Shown piece after piece: positions 1 through 6,268 of a stretch of DNA of 18,383 nucleotides. Position numbers and translations under genes: made by a program. The notes under the pieces were generated by a model that saw only the letters and a list, made by a program, of their open reading frames with translations, had not been told where the DNA came from and did not search any database. Position 1 is the first letter of the stretch. Each line of letters starts with the position of its first letter. Origin of the DNA: Desulfuromonas sp. GTDB lineage: Bacteria > Desulfobacterota > Desulfuromonadia > Desulfuromonadales > SZUA-401. The DNA lies in assembly GCA_002869605.1 (NCBI GenBank), contig PKUI01000104.1, positions 1 through 18,383 of the forward strand, written 5' to 3'.

Positions 1-19
1 GAAAGAAAGGAGATGACGG

Positions 20-385
20 ATGACTGGATCGGTACAGACAGAACTGCATGACGGAATCATCATGGTAACGTGGCGAGGGCCGATTGACGAACACCTCCTG
101 AGCGAGGGACAGAAGCAAATCCGTTTTTTCCTTACCCGCAGTGACACGCCACGCATTCTGCATAACACCATCGAGATGGATGAACCGAACACGGCCCTGG
201 CCCTCAAGATGCGTGCCTTCGACCAGGAGATCATGAACCGCGTCTGCGGAATTGCCACGGTCGTCAATTCGTCCAAGACCGCGGTCATGGCCAAGATATC
301 GTTCGCCTTCTCCAAAAAGCACCAGGTCTACCGCCATGACATCGATATGGCAAAGTCATGGTTGCGCTCCTGTGCCCTGCATTAG
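20..385 (+). CDS. STAS/SpoIIAA-like protein, copy 1
   Basis: A 121-residue soluble protein with no signal peptide or membrane segment. The ATG has a clear Shine-Dalgarno (AAGGAG around 8-13). The pattern of a hydrophobic strand near residues 13-18, a middle helical stretch, an IATVV strand near residue 78 and a C-terminal ending of the type 'A-K-S-W-L' resembles the STAS/SEC14-like SpoIIAA family. That family assignment is by eye and moderate only. No phospho-acceptor serine can be assigned. A paralogue lies at 2149-2505 and is about 63% identical over 118 ungapped residues, with the block KTAVMAKISFAFSKKHQVYR identical in both. The role is unknown; STAS-like folds often act as protein-interaction or regulatory modules. 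A hairpin follows at 395-427. Confidence 0.8.
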   Translation: MTGSVQTELHDGIIMVTWRGPIDEHLLSEGQKQIRFFLTRSDTPRILHNTIEMDEPNTALALKMRAFDQEIMNRVCGIATVVNSSKTAVMAKISFAFSKKHQVYRHDIDMAKSWLRSCALH

Positions 386-394
386 TCTTCTCTC

Positions 395-427
395 GGTGGC
401 CGGGGACATGTACCATCTCCGGCCACC
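395..427 (+). terminator. Strong hairpin after copy 1, possible terminator
   Basis: GGTGGCCGG at 395-403 pairs perfectly with CCGGCCACC at 419-427, and the stem extends inward by three more pairs (one G-U) around a 9-base loop. It lies ten bases past the stop codon of the first gene, as a terminator would. The downstream sequence is ACAAGCACC with no T-tract, so it is not a canonical rho-independent terminator. It could instead stabilise the 3' end of the message. Confidence 0.45.
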
Positions 428-529
428 ACAAGCACCTTCCCCTCTTCGAGATAATCCTATATATTTCAACTTCTGTTACAGTTTGAACGTGCTACGAATC
501 CCGTGAACCAAGTCCCCCGGAGGCACCTC

Positions 530-910
530 ATGCCTTTTATCCGCATTGAATCGCTCCCCTTTGCACAACCTCTTGACCTCGCGGAGGTGATACGCGCCAT
601 CAATCGCGAACTCGCCGAAGCGACCGGAATCCCCCTGAACCACCTGCATACCGGGTGGCAGTATTTGCCCAAAGGTTGTTACGCCAAGGGAGATACCACG
701 CCACAGTACCAACCCGAACTGGGACACCCACTCATCGTTGAACTGCTGACTCCAGACAACCTGGAGACCGCGGTCATTACGAAAATGTTCGAGAGCGTGG
801 CGGAGACGATCTCGCGCTACGCCTCTTTCCCCCGACAGAACATCTTTATCTACCATCGTGTCGCACACTCCGGCGCGGTCTTTGATGACGGACGCGTGGC
901 AACGTGGTAA
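530..910 (+). CDS. DUF1904-like (tautomerase-superfamily) protein
   Basis: A 126-residue soluble protein. The longest frame opens at a GTG at 503, but GGAGG at 519-523 sits six bases before the ATG at 530. Starting there also gives an N-terminal Met-Pro-Phe-Ile-Arg, the form expected where Pro2 becomes an N-terminal proline, as in the tautomerase superfamily. The layout (N-terminal strand, helix near residues 15-32, central strand VELLTP, second helix, then IFIYHRVAHSGAVFDDG) resembles DUF1904, a tautomerase-fold family of unknown substrate. This is recognised from sequence pattern only. Whether Pro2 is catalytic here is inference. The next gene begins about 80 bases downstream. Confidence 0.75.
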   Translation: MPFIRIESLPFAQPLDLAEVIRAINRELAEATGIPLNHLHTGWQYLPKGCYAKGDTTPQYQPELGHPLIVELLTPDNLETAVITKMFESVAETISRYASFPRQNIFIYHRVAHSGAVFDDGRVATW

Positions 911-991
911 CCCGCTGGCAGACTGTAACCGCCCTGTTCCTTTTGCTGCTGCCACTGGATTACCGGTGCGGCCAGCGCTAAATACGAAACC

Positions 992-1306
992 ATGGCAAAA
1001 CAAATTACCAGCTACACATTCGACCTCTTTAGCCATCCACGGCTGCATCAGATTTGGCTGATCCTGTGTCTTACCGTCCCGTGGCTGTGCCTCGCTGTCG
1101 ATCCCTACCTCTGGGCACTGGTCAGTCTCTCGTGCTTTTACATCTCGGCACCCCTGCTGCTGATGGCCGGGCTCAAGTTCTTCATGGTCAGACACGACCC
1201 GACTTTACGTAGACGCGCACGCCGAGCTACTTTCACGGCACTGTTTGCTGCCGTTCACCTGCTACTGCATCTACTGTGGGTGATCCAGACCGACTGGCGC
1301 TTCTGA
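992..1306 (+). CDS. Small three-helix membrane protein
   Basis: A 104-residue protein of unknown family. Hydrophobic segments lie near residues 19-37, 41-61 and 82-98. A basic stretch with five arginines and one lysine (around residues 66-79) sits between the second and third helices and is probably cytoplasmic. No catalytic motif is visible. There is no obvious Shine-Dalgarno before the ATG, and an in-frame stop at 926-928 rules out a long extension. Translation might depend on coupling to a preceding message. The call is based on an open frame with typical membrane-protein composition, so the exact start is uncertain. Confidence 0.6.
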   Translation: MAKQITSYTFDLFSHPRLHQIWLILCLTVPWLCLAVDPYLWALVSLSCFYISAPLLLMAGLKFFMVRHDPTLRRRARRATFTALFAAVHLLLHLLWVIQTDWRF

Positions 1307-1382
1307 ATGGCGTCCTAAATCGCCTTTGCATAATCCAACATCTCACTGAATATCCAAATTTTGAACTCCAGGGAGGGATATA

Positions 1383-1916
1383 ATGAAATCTGTTTTGCTG
1401 TTGATCTTCTTCACCTTAACCCTACTAGGGCCGCTGCCCGCTCTCAGCGAACCGACCGGCAACGAGACCCGGCTTGCCACCGAAGTGGCTCGCCTCACAT
1501 CGGTACTGGAAAACCTCTCACAGCAGCTCGATAACGAAAAACAGCAGCGGGAAAACGATGTCCGTTTCCGGAAACTCGAGTTGGCCATTGCCTACCTCAA
1601 CTTCCGCTCCCGCCGCATCGAGTCTCTTGAACGGAACATCGACAACCAGCGCAGCATCCGCTCACGGATCGAAGAAAATCTGCCGATAGTCGCCGAAAGG
1701 ATCCGCGACATAGAACTGCGCATGCAGGAGTATCACCAGGGAGCCCCCGAGGAGTTAACCGAGGCCCGTGATGACCTGCTTACACAGCAGACGCTGTTCC
1801 GGGAACGCATCGCACGCATCGACGACGACCTGGTTATGAAGGAGAACCTGATGTACGAATTACGAAACCAGATCAGTGACGTGGAAGCGTATGTCCAACG
1901 CCACCTGGAGATGTAA
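1383..1916 (+). CDS. Secreted coiled-coil protein
   Basis: A 177-residue protein with a typical signal peptide: Lys2-3, a hydrophobic core at about residues 4-17 and a probable cleavage after ALS near residue 22. The mature part is almost wholly charged and helical, rich in Glu, Arg, Gln and Leu with heptad-like spacing from about residue 30 to 170, so a long periplasmic coiled coil is expected. GGGAGGG at 1371-1377 is a good Shine-Dalgarno for the ATG. No enzyme or adaptor family is recognised; a structural or scaffold role in the envelope is inference. The downstream 230 bases are AT-rich and hold promoter-like elements for the next gene. Confidence 0.75.
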   Translation: MKSVLLLIFFTLTLLGPLPALSEPTGNETRLATEVARLTSVLENLSQQLDNEKQQRENDVRFRKLELAIAYLNFRSRRIESLERNIDNQRSIRSRIEENLPIVAERIRDIELRMQEYHQGAPEELTEARDDLLTQQTLFRERIARIDDDLVMKENLMYELRNQISDVEAYVQRHLEM

Positions 1917-1990
1917 CCCTTATCTCGACAGCATCTCAAAAAGGGCGCAGACAAAGCATAAGCATTATCTAATGCCTATAATTATATTTA

Positions 1991-2018
1991 TTGACATCAA
2001 AAGAGATTCTTCTAGAAT
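1991..2018 (+). promoter_or_regulatory. Sigma-70-type promoter upstream of STAS-like copy 2
   Basis: TTGACA at 1991-1996 matches the -35 consensus exactly. TAGAAT at 2013-2018 matches the -10 in five of six positions after a 16-base spacer. The surrounding 1964-2056 is strikingly AT-rich against the G+C-rich genes. A further TATAAT at 1977-1982 lacks a good -35. Transcription would begin near 2025, giving a leader of about 125 bases before the ATG at 2149. Confidence 0.6.
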
Positions 2019-2148
2019 TATTTCAAGATTTGCAATATTTAATTTGATTGACTTAAATCTCCTACCACCACAAAAAGAATAGTGCGACAGAGGAAAGCTG
2101 GATACTTTAAGGTCTATAACAGGCCATATCATTCAGGGGGGTGTCGCG

Positions 2149-2505
2149 ATGTCTGGTTCCGTCAATGCTGAATTAACAGGAGATATCATTCACGTCGTCT
2201 GGAGCGGCACCGTCGATATGCCGCTGTTGATCGAGGGACAGGAAAAGATCCTCACCCTCCTGGCTCACCGAGCACATGCGAAAATCCTCCACAACACCCT
2301 CTCCATGGATGACCCCTGCACCAGTCTCGCCTTGAAAATGCGCCAGTTTGACATGGAGATCAAGGACCGCGTCGATGGCATCGCCACCGTTGTCAAGTCA
2401 CCCAAAACCGCGGTCATGGCCAAAATATCCTTCGCCTTCTCCAAGAAACACCAGGTCTACCGCGACAACCTCGAGGCTGCAAAAAGCTGGCTGAGCAGTT
2501 GCTGA
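2149..2505 (+). CDS. STAS/SpoIIAA-like protein, copy 2
   Basis: A 118-residue soluble paralogue of the protein at 20-385, with the same length and ungapped alignment (about 63% identity by hand count). The G-rich Shine-Dalgarno GGGGGG lies about ten bases before the ATG. The most conserved part is the C-terminal third, beginning at IATVV and including the identical 20-residue block from KTAVM to QVYR; the N-terminal half differs most. It has its own upstream promoter and is followed by a strong terminator, so it probably forms a single-gene transcript. The function is unknown. Duplication with separate expression suggests related but distinct partners, which is inference. Confidence 0.82.
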   Translation: MSGSVNAELTGDIIHVVWSGTVDMPLLIEGQEKILTLLAHRAHAKILHNTLSMDDPCTSLALKMRQFDMEIKDRVDGIATVVKSPKTAVMAKISFAFSKKHQVYRDNLEAAKSWLSSC

Positions 2506-2541
2506 GCCACTTCTATACTGACTCGTCAAACATCACCACTC

Positions 2542-2570
2542 AAGGGTGGCCTCATCGGCCACCCTTTTCC
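2542..2570 (+). terminator. Rho-independent terminator
   Basis: AAGGGTGGCC (2542-2551) and GGCCACCCTT (2557-2566) form a perfect 10-pair stem around a 5-base loop, and the right arm runs into TTTTCCTT. It lies 37 bases beyond the stop of STAS-like copy 2, with no gene in between. Confidence 0.9.
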
Positions 2571-2683
2571 TTACCCATCCCGACCACAGTTCCTTAGACA
2601 CCGAGACATAAACAAGGCTTTGCGATTAGCCTCATCGAGGTTAAACTGTTGACGAATTACTCATTAGTTTTATGGAGGAGCTC

Positions 2684-3172
2684 ATGTACAGAAAAATAGC
2701 CCTGTTTCTCGTGGCGCTGCCATGTCTCTGTTCACCGGCCCTGGCCTCGACCCACCAGGACGCAGCCCGAGAGCTGATGAAGGTCAGCGGCACAGAACAG
2801 ATCATGGCGCAAATGCAACTGCAGATCGAAAGTATGTTCCTGAGAATAAGCAGCGATGCAAACTACAATGCCAAACAGCAAAAGATCGTCGCCAGCTACC
2901 GCAGCGAGGTCGCCAAGCTGCTGACCGACAGGATGCAGTGGCCGCAAATCGAGGAAAAAGTGGTCAAACTGTACGTTGCCAGCTTCAGCGAAGCGGATCT
3001 CAAAGAATTGGTCGCTTTCTACAAGACTCCACTCGGCATGAAGATGATTGAAAAAATGCCTCTGGTAATGCTTCGCACCGCGGAGATATCCAGGAGGCAG
3101 ATGCGTTTAGTCATCCCGCAGGTCAAGGAATTAGGGAAATCCATGAACGAGGAACTGCGCGCCGCGCAGTAG
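2684..3172 (+). CDS. DUF2059 domain secreted protein
   Basis: A 162-residue exported protein. The start is set at the ATG at 2684, because the upstream in-frame ATG at 2672 overlaps the GGAGGAG Shine-Dalgarno (2674-2680). The signal peptide runs to about residue 21 (cleavage at ALA-S). The mature protein is helical. The segment near residues 95-125, reading SFSEADLKELVAFYKTPLG, is the hallmark of DUF2059, a periplasmic family of unknown function in proteobacteria. The BFD-like gene follows 13 bases after its stop, suggesting co-transcription. Confidence 0.85.
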   Translation: MYRKIALFLVALPCLCSPALASTHQDAARELMKVSGTEQIMAQMQLQIESMFLRISSDANYNAKQQKIVASYRSEVAKLLTDRMQWPQIEEKVVKLYVASFSEADLKELVAFYKTPLGMKMIEKMPLVMLRTAEISRRQMRLVIPQVKELGKSMNEELRAAQ

Positions 3173-3185
3173 CGATGGAGACTGT

Positions 3186-3401
3186 ATGGACGAACAGGCC
3201 ATTATCGATGGAATGAAAACCATCTGCATCTGCAAGGGCATCAAAAAGAAAGTCTTTCTCAAGCTGCTTGCCGAAGGGGTCGATAGCCTCGCAGAACTAC
3301 GCAAGGCAACCGGGGCCGGCTCCGGGCCATGTGGTGGTCAACGCTGCACGCCGCGCCTGCTCGAGATGATCGAACAACATGCACAAACACTGAAATCCTG
3401 A
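3186..3401 (+). CDS. BFD-type [2Fe-2S]-binding miniprotein
   Basis: A 71-residue protein consisting of one BFD-like domain. Cys14-x-Cys16 and Cys49-x4-Cys54 are the four cluster ligands, with 32 residues between the pairs; the GPCGGQRC signature resembles the CX4C subtype found as a module in larger flavoprotein oxidoreductases. The classic bacterioferritin-associated ferredoxin has CX2C instead. GGAG at 3177-3180 provides the Shine-Dalgarno. As a stand-alone ferredoxin it would act as an electron carrier or sensor; the partner is not evident here. Its stop is 7 bases before arfB. Confidence 0.85.
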   Translation: MDEQAIIDGMKTICICKGIKKKVFLKLLAEGVDSLAELRKATGAGSGPCGGQRCTPRLLEMIEQHAQTLKS

Positions 3402-3408
3402 CGAGCCG

Positions 3409-3822
3409 ATGCTGACCATCACCGACCGAATCACCATCGAGGACCACGAGGTCGTCATGACGGCCATGGCCTCCCAGGGCGCCGGAGGGCAAAACGTCAA
3501 CAAGGTTGCAACGGCCATTCACCTGCGCTTCGACATCCGCGCCTCGTCGCTACCAGAGGAGCTCAAGGAGCGTCTACTCGGCAGCCGCGACCACCGCGTC
3601 ACCCGCGAAGGGGTCATCATCATCAAGGCCCAGCGCTATCGCCAGCAGGAGAAGAACCGCGCCGACGCCCTTGAGCGCCTGTGCAAACTGATCCGCGGCG
3701 CCACCCTGACCAGACCAAAACGCAAGGCAACCAAGCCGACCCGAGGCGCCCGTCAACGACGCCTTGAAAAGAAGAATCAGCGCAGCCAGACTAAAAACCT
3801 ACGCAAGAAAATAGACACATGA
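3409..3822 (+). CDS. arfB: Peptidyl-tRNA hydrolase ArfB (ribosome rescue)
   Basis: A 137-residue class-I release-factor-like protein. It carries the catalytic GGQ motif at residues 26-28, within [11 protein letters not shown], and the conserved HLRFDI strand that follows. The lysine/arginine-rich C-terminal tail (about residues 100-137) is the part that in known ArfB enters the empty mRNA channel of stalled ribosomes. It hydrolyses peptidyl-tRNA on non-stop ribosomes, independent of a stop codon. Length and lack of a codon-recognition domain match ArfB/YaeJ rather than RF1/RF2. It follows the BFD-type gene by 7 bases with a GACGAG-like Shine-Dalgarno. Confidence 0.93.
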   Translation: MLTITDRITIEDHEVVMTAMASQGAGGQNVNKVATAIHLRFDIRASSLPEELKERLLGSRDHRVTREGVIIIKAQRYRQQEKNRADALERLCKLIRGATLTRPKRKATKPTRGARQRRLEKKNQRSQTKNLRKKIDT

Positions 3823-3883
3823 TGCTTGCACCGGAGCGCTGCCGCGATTATGCTGCGCACCATTTCTTTTACAGGAGCCGTTC

Positions 3884-4498
3884 ATGCCGTTTCCCAAACC
3901 ATTTTTCCGTTGGCGCCCGCATCCGTGGCACGGGCTGACCCCTGGCCCCCAGCCCCCTGAGATCGTTCATGCCTACATCGAGTTAACCCCCTTCGACCGC
4001 GTCAAGTACGAGATCGACAAAGAAACCGGTTACTTGAGGGTCGATCGCCCTCACCGCGCCAGCTCCCAGCCCCCGAATCTCTACGGGTTCATTCCGCAGA
4101 CCTATTGTGGGGAACGTGTGGCCGCACTCAATGACGAAATCGACAAGGCCGACGGTGATCCCCTCGACATCTGCGTTATCAGTGAACGGCCGATCAGCCA
4201 GCCGGAAATCATCCTCAACGCTAAAGTGGTCGGCGGGCTGCAGATGATCGACCATGGTGAGGCCGACGACAAGATCATCGCAGTGCTCGCCAACGACAAC
4301 CTCTACGCCCACATTGAAGATATCAGTGAGCTGCCCAGCATCTACGCCGAGCGTCTGCGTCATTACTTCGCCACCTATAAGCTGACCCCGGGAGAAACCT
4401 CGCAGGTCAAAGTCAGCGAAGCGTATGGAAGGGATCATGCCGCCAAGGTGATTCAGGCAGCCATCGAAGACTATCGCGATACCTACGGCAACGAATGA
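3884..4498 (+). CDS. ppa: Inorganic pyrophosphatase, family I
   Basis: A 204-residue soluble Mg-dependent pyrophosphatase that hydrolyses PPi to two phosphates, pulling biosynthetic reactions forward. The signature DGDPLD at residues 90-95 supplies the metal-binding aspartates. KYEIDKETG (from residue 41), DR at 54-55, Tyr67, and Asp123/Asp128/Lys130 in the [10 protein letters not shown] stretch match known active-site positions. Where the E. coli enzyme has Glu98, my hand alignment places His124. An N-terminal extension of about 25 residues and an insert near 75-90 set it apart from the shorter E. coli form. CAGGAG at 3872-3877 is the Shine-Dalgarno. The 61 bases after arfB include no clear terminator. 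Confidence 0.93.
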   Translation: MPFPKPFFRWRPHPWHGLTPGPQPPEIVHAYIELTPFDRVKYEIDKETGYLRVDRPHRASSQPPNLYGFIPQTYCGERVAALNDEIDKADGDPLDICVISERPISQPEIILNAKVVGGLQMIDHGEADDKIIAVLANDNLYAHIEDISELPSIYAERLRHYFATYKLTPGETSQVKVSEAYGRDHAAKVIQAAIEDYRDTYGNE

Positions 4499-4510
4499 CA
4501 GGCTGCATTC

Positions 4511-4906
4511 ATGGATACGCATAGCAATGCCATCGGTTACATCCTGTGGATTTTCGGATTTACAGGTTCACACCGCTTTTACTACGGACGCCCTCTCAGC
4601 GGCACGATCTACTTTTTAACCTGCGGCCTGTTGCTCATCGGCTGGTTTGTCGACCTGTTCCTGATCCCGTCCATGGACCGCGAGGCCTCCCTGCGCTTTA
4701 AACCAGGACCAATCGACTACAACGTCTCCTGGATTCTGCTAACCTTTCTCGGGGTCTTCGGCGTCCACCGTTTTTACATGGAAAAATGGATCTCAGGGCT
4801 GGCCTACCTGCTGACCGGTGGCATCTTCACCCTCGGCATTGTCTACGACTTCTGGACCCTGAACGATCAGGTCAGCGCCTGCAACAGCTTCGAAAACCAA
4901 ACGTGA
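4511..4906 (+). CDS. Double TM2-domain membrane protein
   Basis: A 131-residue inner-membrane protein with two tandem TM2 units. Unit one spans about residues 5-55 (GYILWIFGFTGSHRFYYGR), unit two about 72-120 (WILLTFLGVFGVHRFYMEK). Each has two helices and the conserved G-x-H-R-F-Y turn, giving four membrane helices in all. TM2 proteins are widespread and lack an agreed bacterial function. It begins 12 bases after the ppa stop with only a weak ACAGGC Shine-Dalgarno, so coupling to ppa is likely. A GC-rich hairpin (4908-4936) begins immediately after its stop. Confidence 0.88.
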   Translation: MDTHSNAIGYILWIFGFTGSHRFYYGRPLSGTIYFLTCGLLLIGWFVDLFLIPSMDREASLRFKPGPIDYNVSWILLTFLGVFGVHRFYMEKWISGLAYLLTGGIFTLGIVYDFWTLNDQVSACNSFENQT

Positions 4907-4907
4907 C

Positions 4908-4936
4908 CTCGTGGAGCCCGTTACGGGCTCCGTGAG
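4908..4936 (+). promoter_or_regulatory. Intercistronic hairpin before tautomerase gene
   Basis: A 13-pair stem (two G-U pairs) closes on a 3-base TTA loop; the core is GGAGCCCG at 4913-4920 with CGGGCTCC at 4924-4931. It begins one base after the TM2 stop codon and ends about ten bases before the GAGG of the next gene. No T-tract follows, so an mRNA-processing or stabilising element is more likely than a strong terminator. Confidence 0.5.
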
Positions 4937-4958
4937 ATTCCACTACGAGGAAAAGAAC

Positions 4959-5150
4959 ATGCCGATCATCACCCTTGAAGGGCCACCGATAACCGACATC
5001 GATGTGCGCCGCTCGTTGGTCAGGGAACTCACGTCCAGCGCCGCCAAGGCGTACGGCTTGCCCGAAGAGAAAATCATCGTGCTTATTCGTGAGAACCGGG
5101 CGGACCAGGTCGCCGTCGCCGGTGAATTGATTGCCGATCGCGGCAAGTAA
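4959..5150 (+). CDS. 4-oxalocrotonate tautomerase family protein
   Basis: A 63-residue protein, the typical length of the small 4-OT family. The start is set at the ATG at 4959, preceded by GAGG at 4947-4950, so that Pro2 becomes the N-terminal catalytic base after methionine removal. The fold pattern is an N-terminal strand (PIITLEGPPI), a helix with the conserved LVRELT, and the IIVLIREN strand-turn. 4-OT enzymes catalyse keto-enol tautomerisation of 2-hydroxymuconate-like acids. No aromatic-degradation genes are nearby, so the natural substrate is unknown. Confidence 0.88.
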   Translation: MPIITLEGPPITDIDVRRSLVRELTSSAAKAYGLPEEKIIVLIRENRADQVAVAGELIADRGK

Positions 5151-5209
5151 TGAGCTAGAACAACATCGCTTTTTCGATAGTTGATACCCTTCTCAGGGAG
5201 ACTGTGTGC

Positions 5210-5626
5210 ATGGAGTTCAAGGACTACCTGGTCGTCGTCCAGTGTCATATCGTTAAACAGCGCTGCTCCGGATACCTCTGTGAAAGGGCATTTCACGAGC
5301 GCAGCGGCGGTTTTCAAATCCACCCCAAGGAGAGCTCAATACGCTTTCTCAGCCTCACCTGTGGTGGCTGCTGTGGCCGTGCACTGCACCGCAAGCTCGG
5401 CAACCTGGTACGCATGGCCAACAACAAGGAGGGGATCACCAGGGAGCGCATCCTGGTACGCTTCTCATCCTGCATCACCAAGGACAACTACCACGGTCCA
5501 CCCTGCCCGCACCTTGACTACCTCAAAGAGCTGGTCCGAAAACTTGAACTCGCCTGCGCCGAAGACACCGTCATCAGCGCCAAATCGGAGCGGTTGCGCG
5601 CAACAGGGGTCTACAAGCGTTGCTGA
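5210..5626 (+). CDS. CGGC domain-containing protein
   Basis: A 138-residue cysteine-rich soluble protein. It holds the CGGC motif at residues 51-54 followed at once by Cys55, plus Cys12, Cys19, Cys24, Cys88 and Cys99 in a GPPCPHLDY segment. This arrangement is that of the CGGC domain family, presumed metal-binding and of unknown function. The ATG at 5210 is preferred over the GTG at 5204, because GGGAG at 5196-5200 lies nine bases from the ATG but only three from the GTG. It follows the tautomerase gene by about 60 bases. Confidence 0.82.
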   Translation: MEFKDYLVVVQCHIVKQRCSGYLCERAFHERSGGFQIHPKESSIRFLSLTCGGCCGRALHRKLGNLVRMANNKEGITRERILVRFSSCITKDNYHGPPCPHLDYLKELVRKLELACAEDTVISAKSERLRATGVYKRC

Positions 5627-5669
5627 GGTGCTCGCTACAGCCCGTTTCATACTAGAAACAATCCAGCGC

Positions 5670-5698
5670 TTGATATGTTTCTGCCTCTACACTAAAAT
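5670..5698 (+). promoter_or_regulatory. Sigma-70-type promoter for the membrane cysteine-motif gene
   Basis: TTGATA at 5670-5675 and TAAAAT at 5693-5698 each match consensus in five of six positions, with the ideal 17-base spacer. Transcription would begin near 5705, only about 32 bases before the ATG at 5737. Confidence 0.65.
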
Positions 5699-5701
5699 TG
5701 C

Positions 5702-5728
5702 CCACCTTTCTAGAACAGCTAAAGGTGG
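5702..5728 (+). promoter_or_regulatory. Inverted repeat over start site and Shine-Dalgarno
   Basis: CCACCTTT (5702-5709) and AAAGGTGG (5721-5728) are perfect 8-base inverted repeats separated by 11 bases. The right arm contains the AAGGTGG ribosome-binding site of the gene at 5737; the left arm lies right at the expected transcription start. It may be an operator, or a hairpin that hides the Shine-Dalgarno. Confidence 0.5.
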
Positions 5729-5736
5729 TCCGTGCA

Positions 5737-6204
5737 ATGGCTAAGCTCTCAGAATATGATCTGGAACTCACTTTTCTCAGTGCCCTGGGTGTGCTTCTGG
5801 CTGCCCACTATTTCAACTTCGCCGAGTCGTTTATCGCCAGGGCCAAAGAGCTCGAACACCTGCAGATCGACGAACTGATCAGTGTCGCATTGTACCTGAT
5901 GTTCATCCTACCAGTACTGCTCTGGCGCCGCTGGAAACGTGAAAATGCTTTGAGGCTGGAACTGTCCCGAGCCGTCAAGGAAGCAAAACAGCTAAAAGCC
6001 TTCCTTCACATGTGCGCCAACTGTCACGCCATCAAGGACGAAACCGGAGTCTGGCTCAGCACGGAAGACTACATTAACAAGCACACCGACACCCAGTTCA
6101 CCCATAGCGTCTGCCCTGAATGCATGTACAAGCTCTACCCTGAGCACGCAGACCAAGTCTACGCCGATACCGAAACCGACCGCGTAATCTCTTCGACGGC
6201 ATAA
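5737..6204 (+). CDS. Membrane protein with C-terminal CxxC...CxxC domain
   Basis: A 155-residue protein with two membrane helices (about residues 9-27 and 46-64), a basic RRWKR stop-transfer, a short helical linker, and a C-terminal domain with Cys93-x2-Cys96 and Cys126-x2-Cys129. This last domain (CANCHAIKDETGVW ... VCPECMYKLYPE) is one I recognise at the C-terminus of many PAS/kinase and response-regulator proteins in environmental bacteria; zinc binding is likely. Here it occurs without any kinase, PAS or receiver domain. The ATG at 5737 is used with AAGGTGG as Shine-Dalgarno; a TTG at 5698 would be upstream of the predicted transcript start. Confidence 0.78.
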   Translation: MAKLSEYDLELTFLSALGVLLAAHYFNFAESFIARAKELEHLQIDELISVALYLMFILPVLLWRRWKRENALRLELSRAVKEAKQLKAFLHMCANCHAIKDETGVWLSTEDYINKHTDTQFTHSVCPECMYKLYPEHADQVYADTETDRVISSTA

Positions 6205-6232
6205 AAACCCTGTCCATCATCGCACCGCCATC

Positions 6233-6245
6233 TATACTGTATAAA
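6233..6245 (+). promoter_or_regulatory. Possible -10 region with small palindrome
   Basis: TATACTGTATA at 6233-6243 is an 11-base palindrome and offers two -10-like hexamers (TATACT, TATAAA). No good -35 lies 16-18 bases upstream. It precedes the acetyltransferase gene by about 25 bases. Confidence 0.3.
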
Positions 6246-6268
6246 TAAACCTTAGACGAGTGCCGCCT

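Noticed and set aside
904..981. A 25-codon GTG-started hydrophobic frame (VVTRWQTVTALFLLLLPL...) overlapping the DUF1904-like stop
   Set aside because: It looks like a signal sequence and ends 10 bases before the next gene, which itself lacks a Shine-Dalgarno. But it has no ribosome-binding site of its own and is very short, so coding is not supported.
476..1195. A 239-codon minus-strand frame across the DUF1904-like and small membrane protein genes
   Set aside because: The plus-strand genes have ribosome-binding sites or membrane-protein composition and match the direction of their neighbours. The minus frame has no recognisable domain.
2620..2647. Possible promoter TTGCGA-16-TAAACT before the DUF2059 gene
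   Set aside because: A promoter is expected here after the terminator, but each hexamer matches only four of six positions; too weak to list.
3826..3854. Possible promoter TTGCAC-17-TATGCT before ppa
   Set aside because: The spacing is right, but the hexamers match consensus at only three and four positions, and it overlaps no other supporting signal.
5204..5209. Upstream GTG start for the CGGC protein
   Set aside because: It lies only three bases from the Shine-Dalgarno; the ATG at 5210 has normal spacing.
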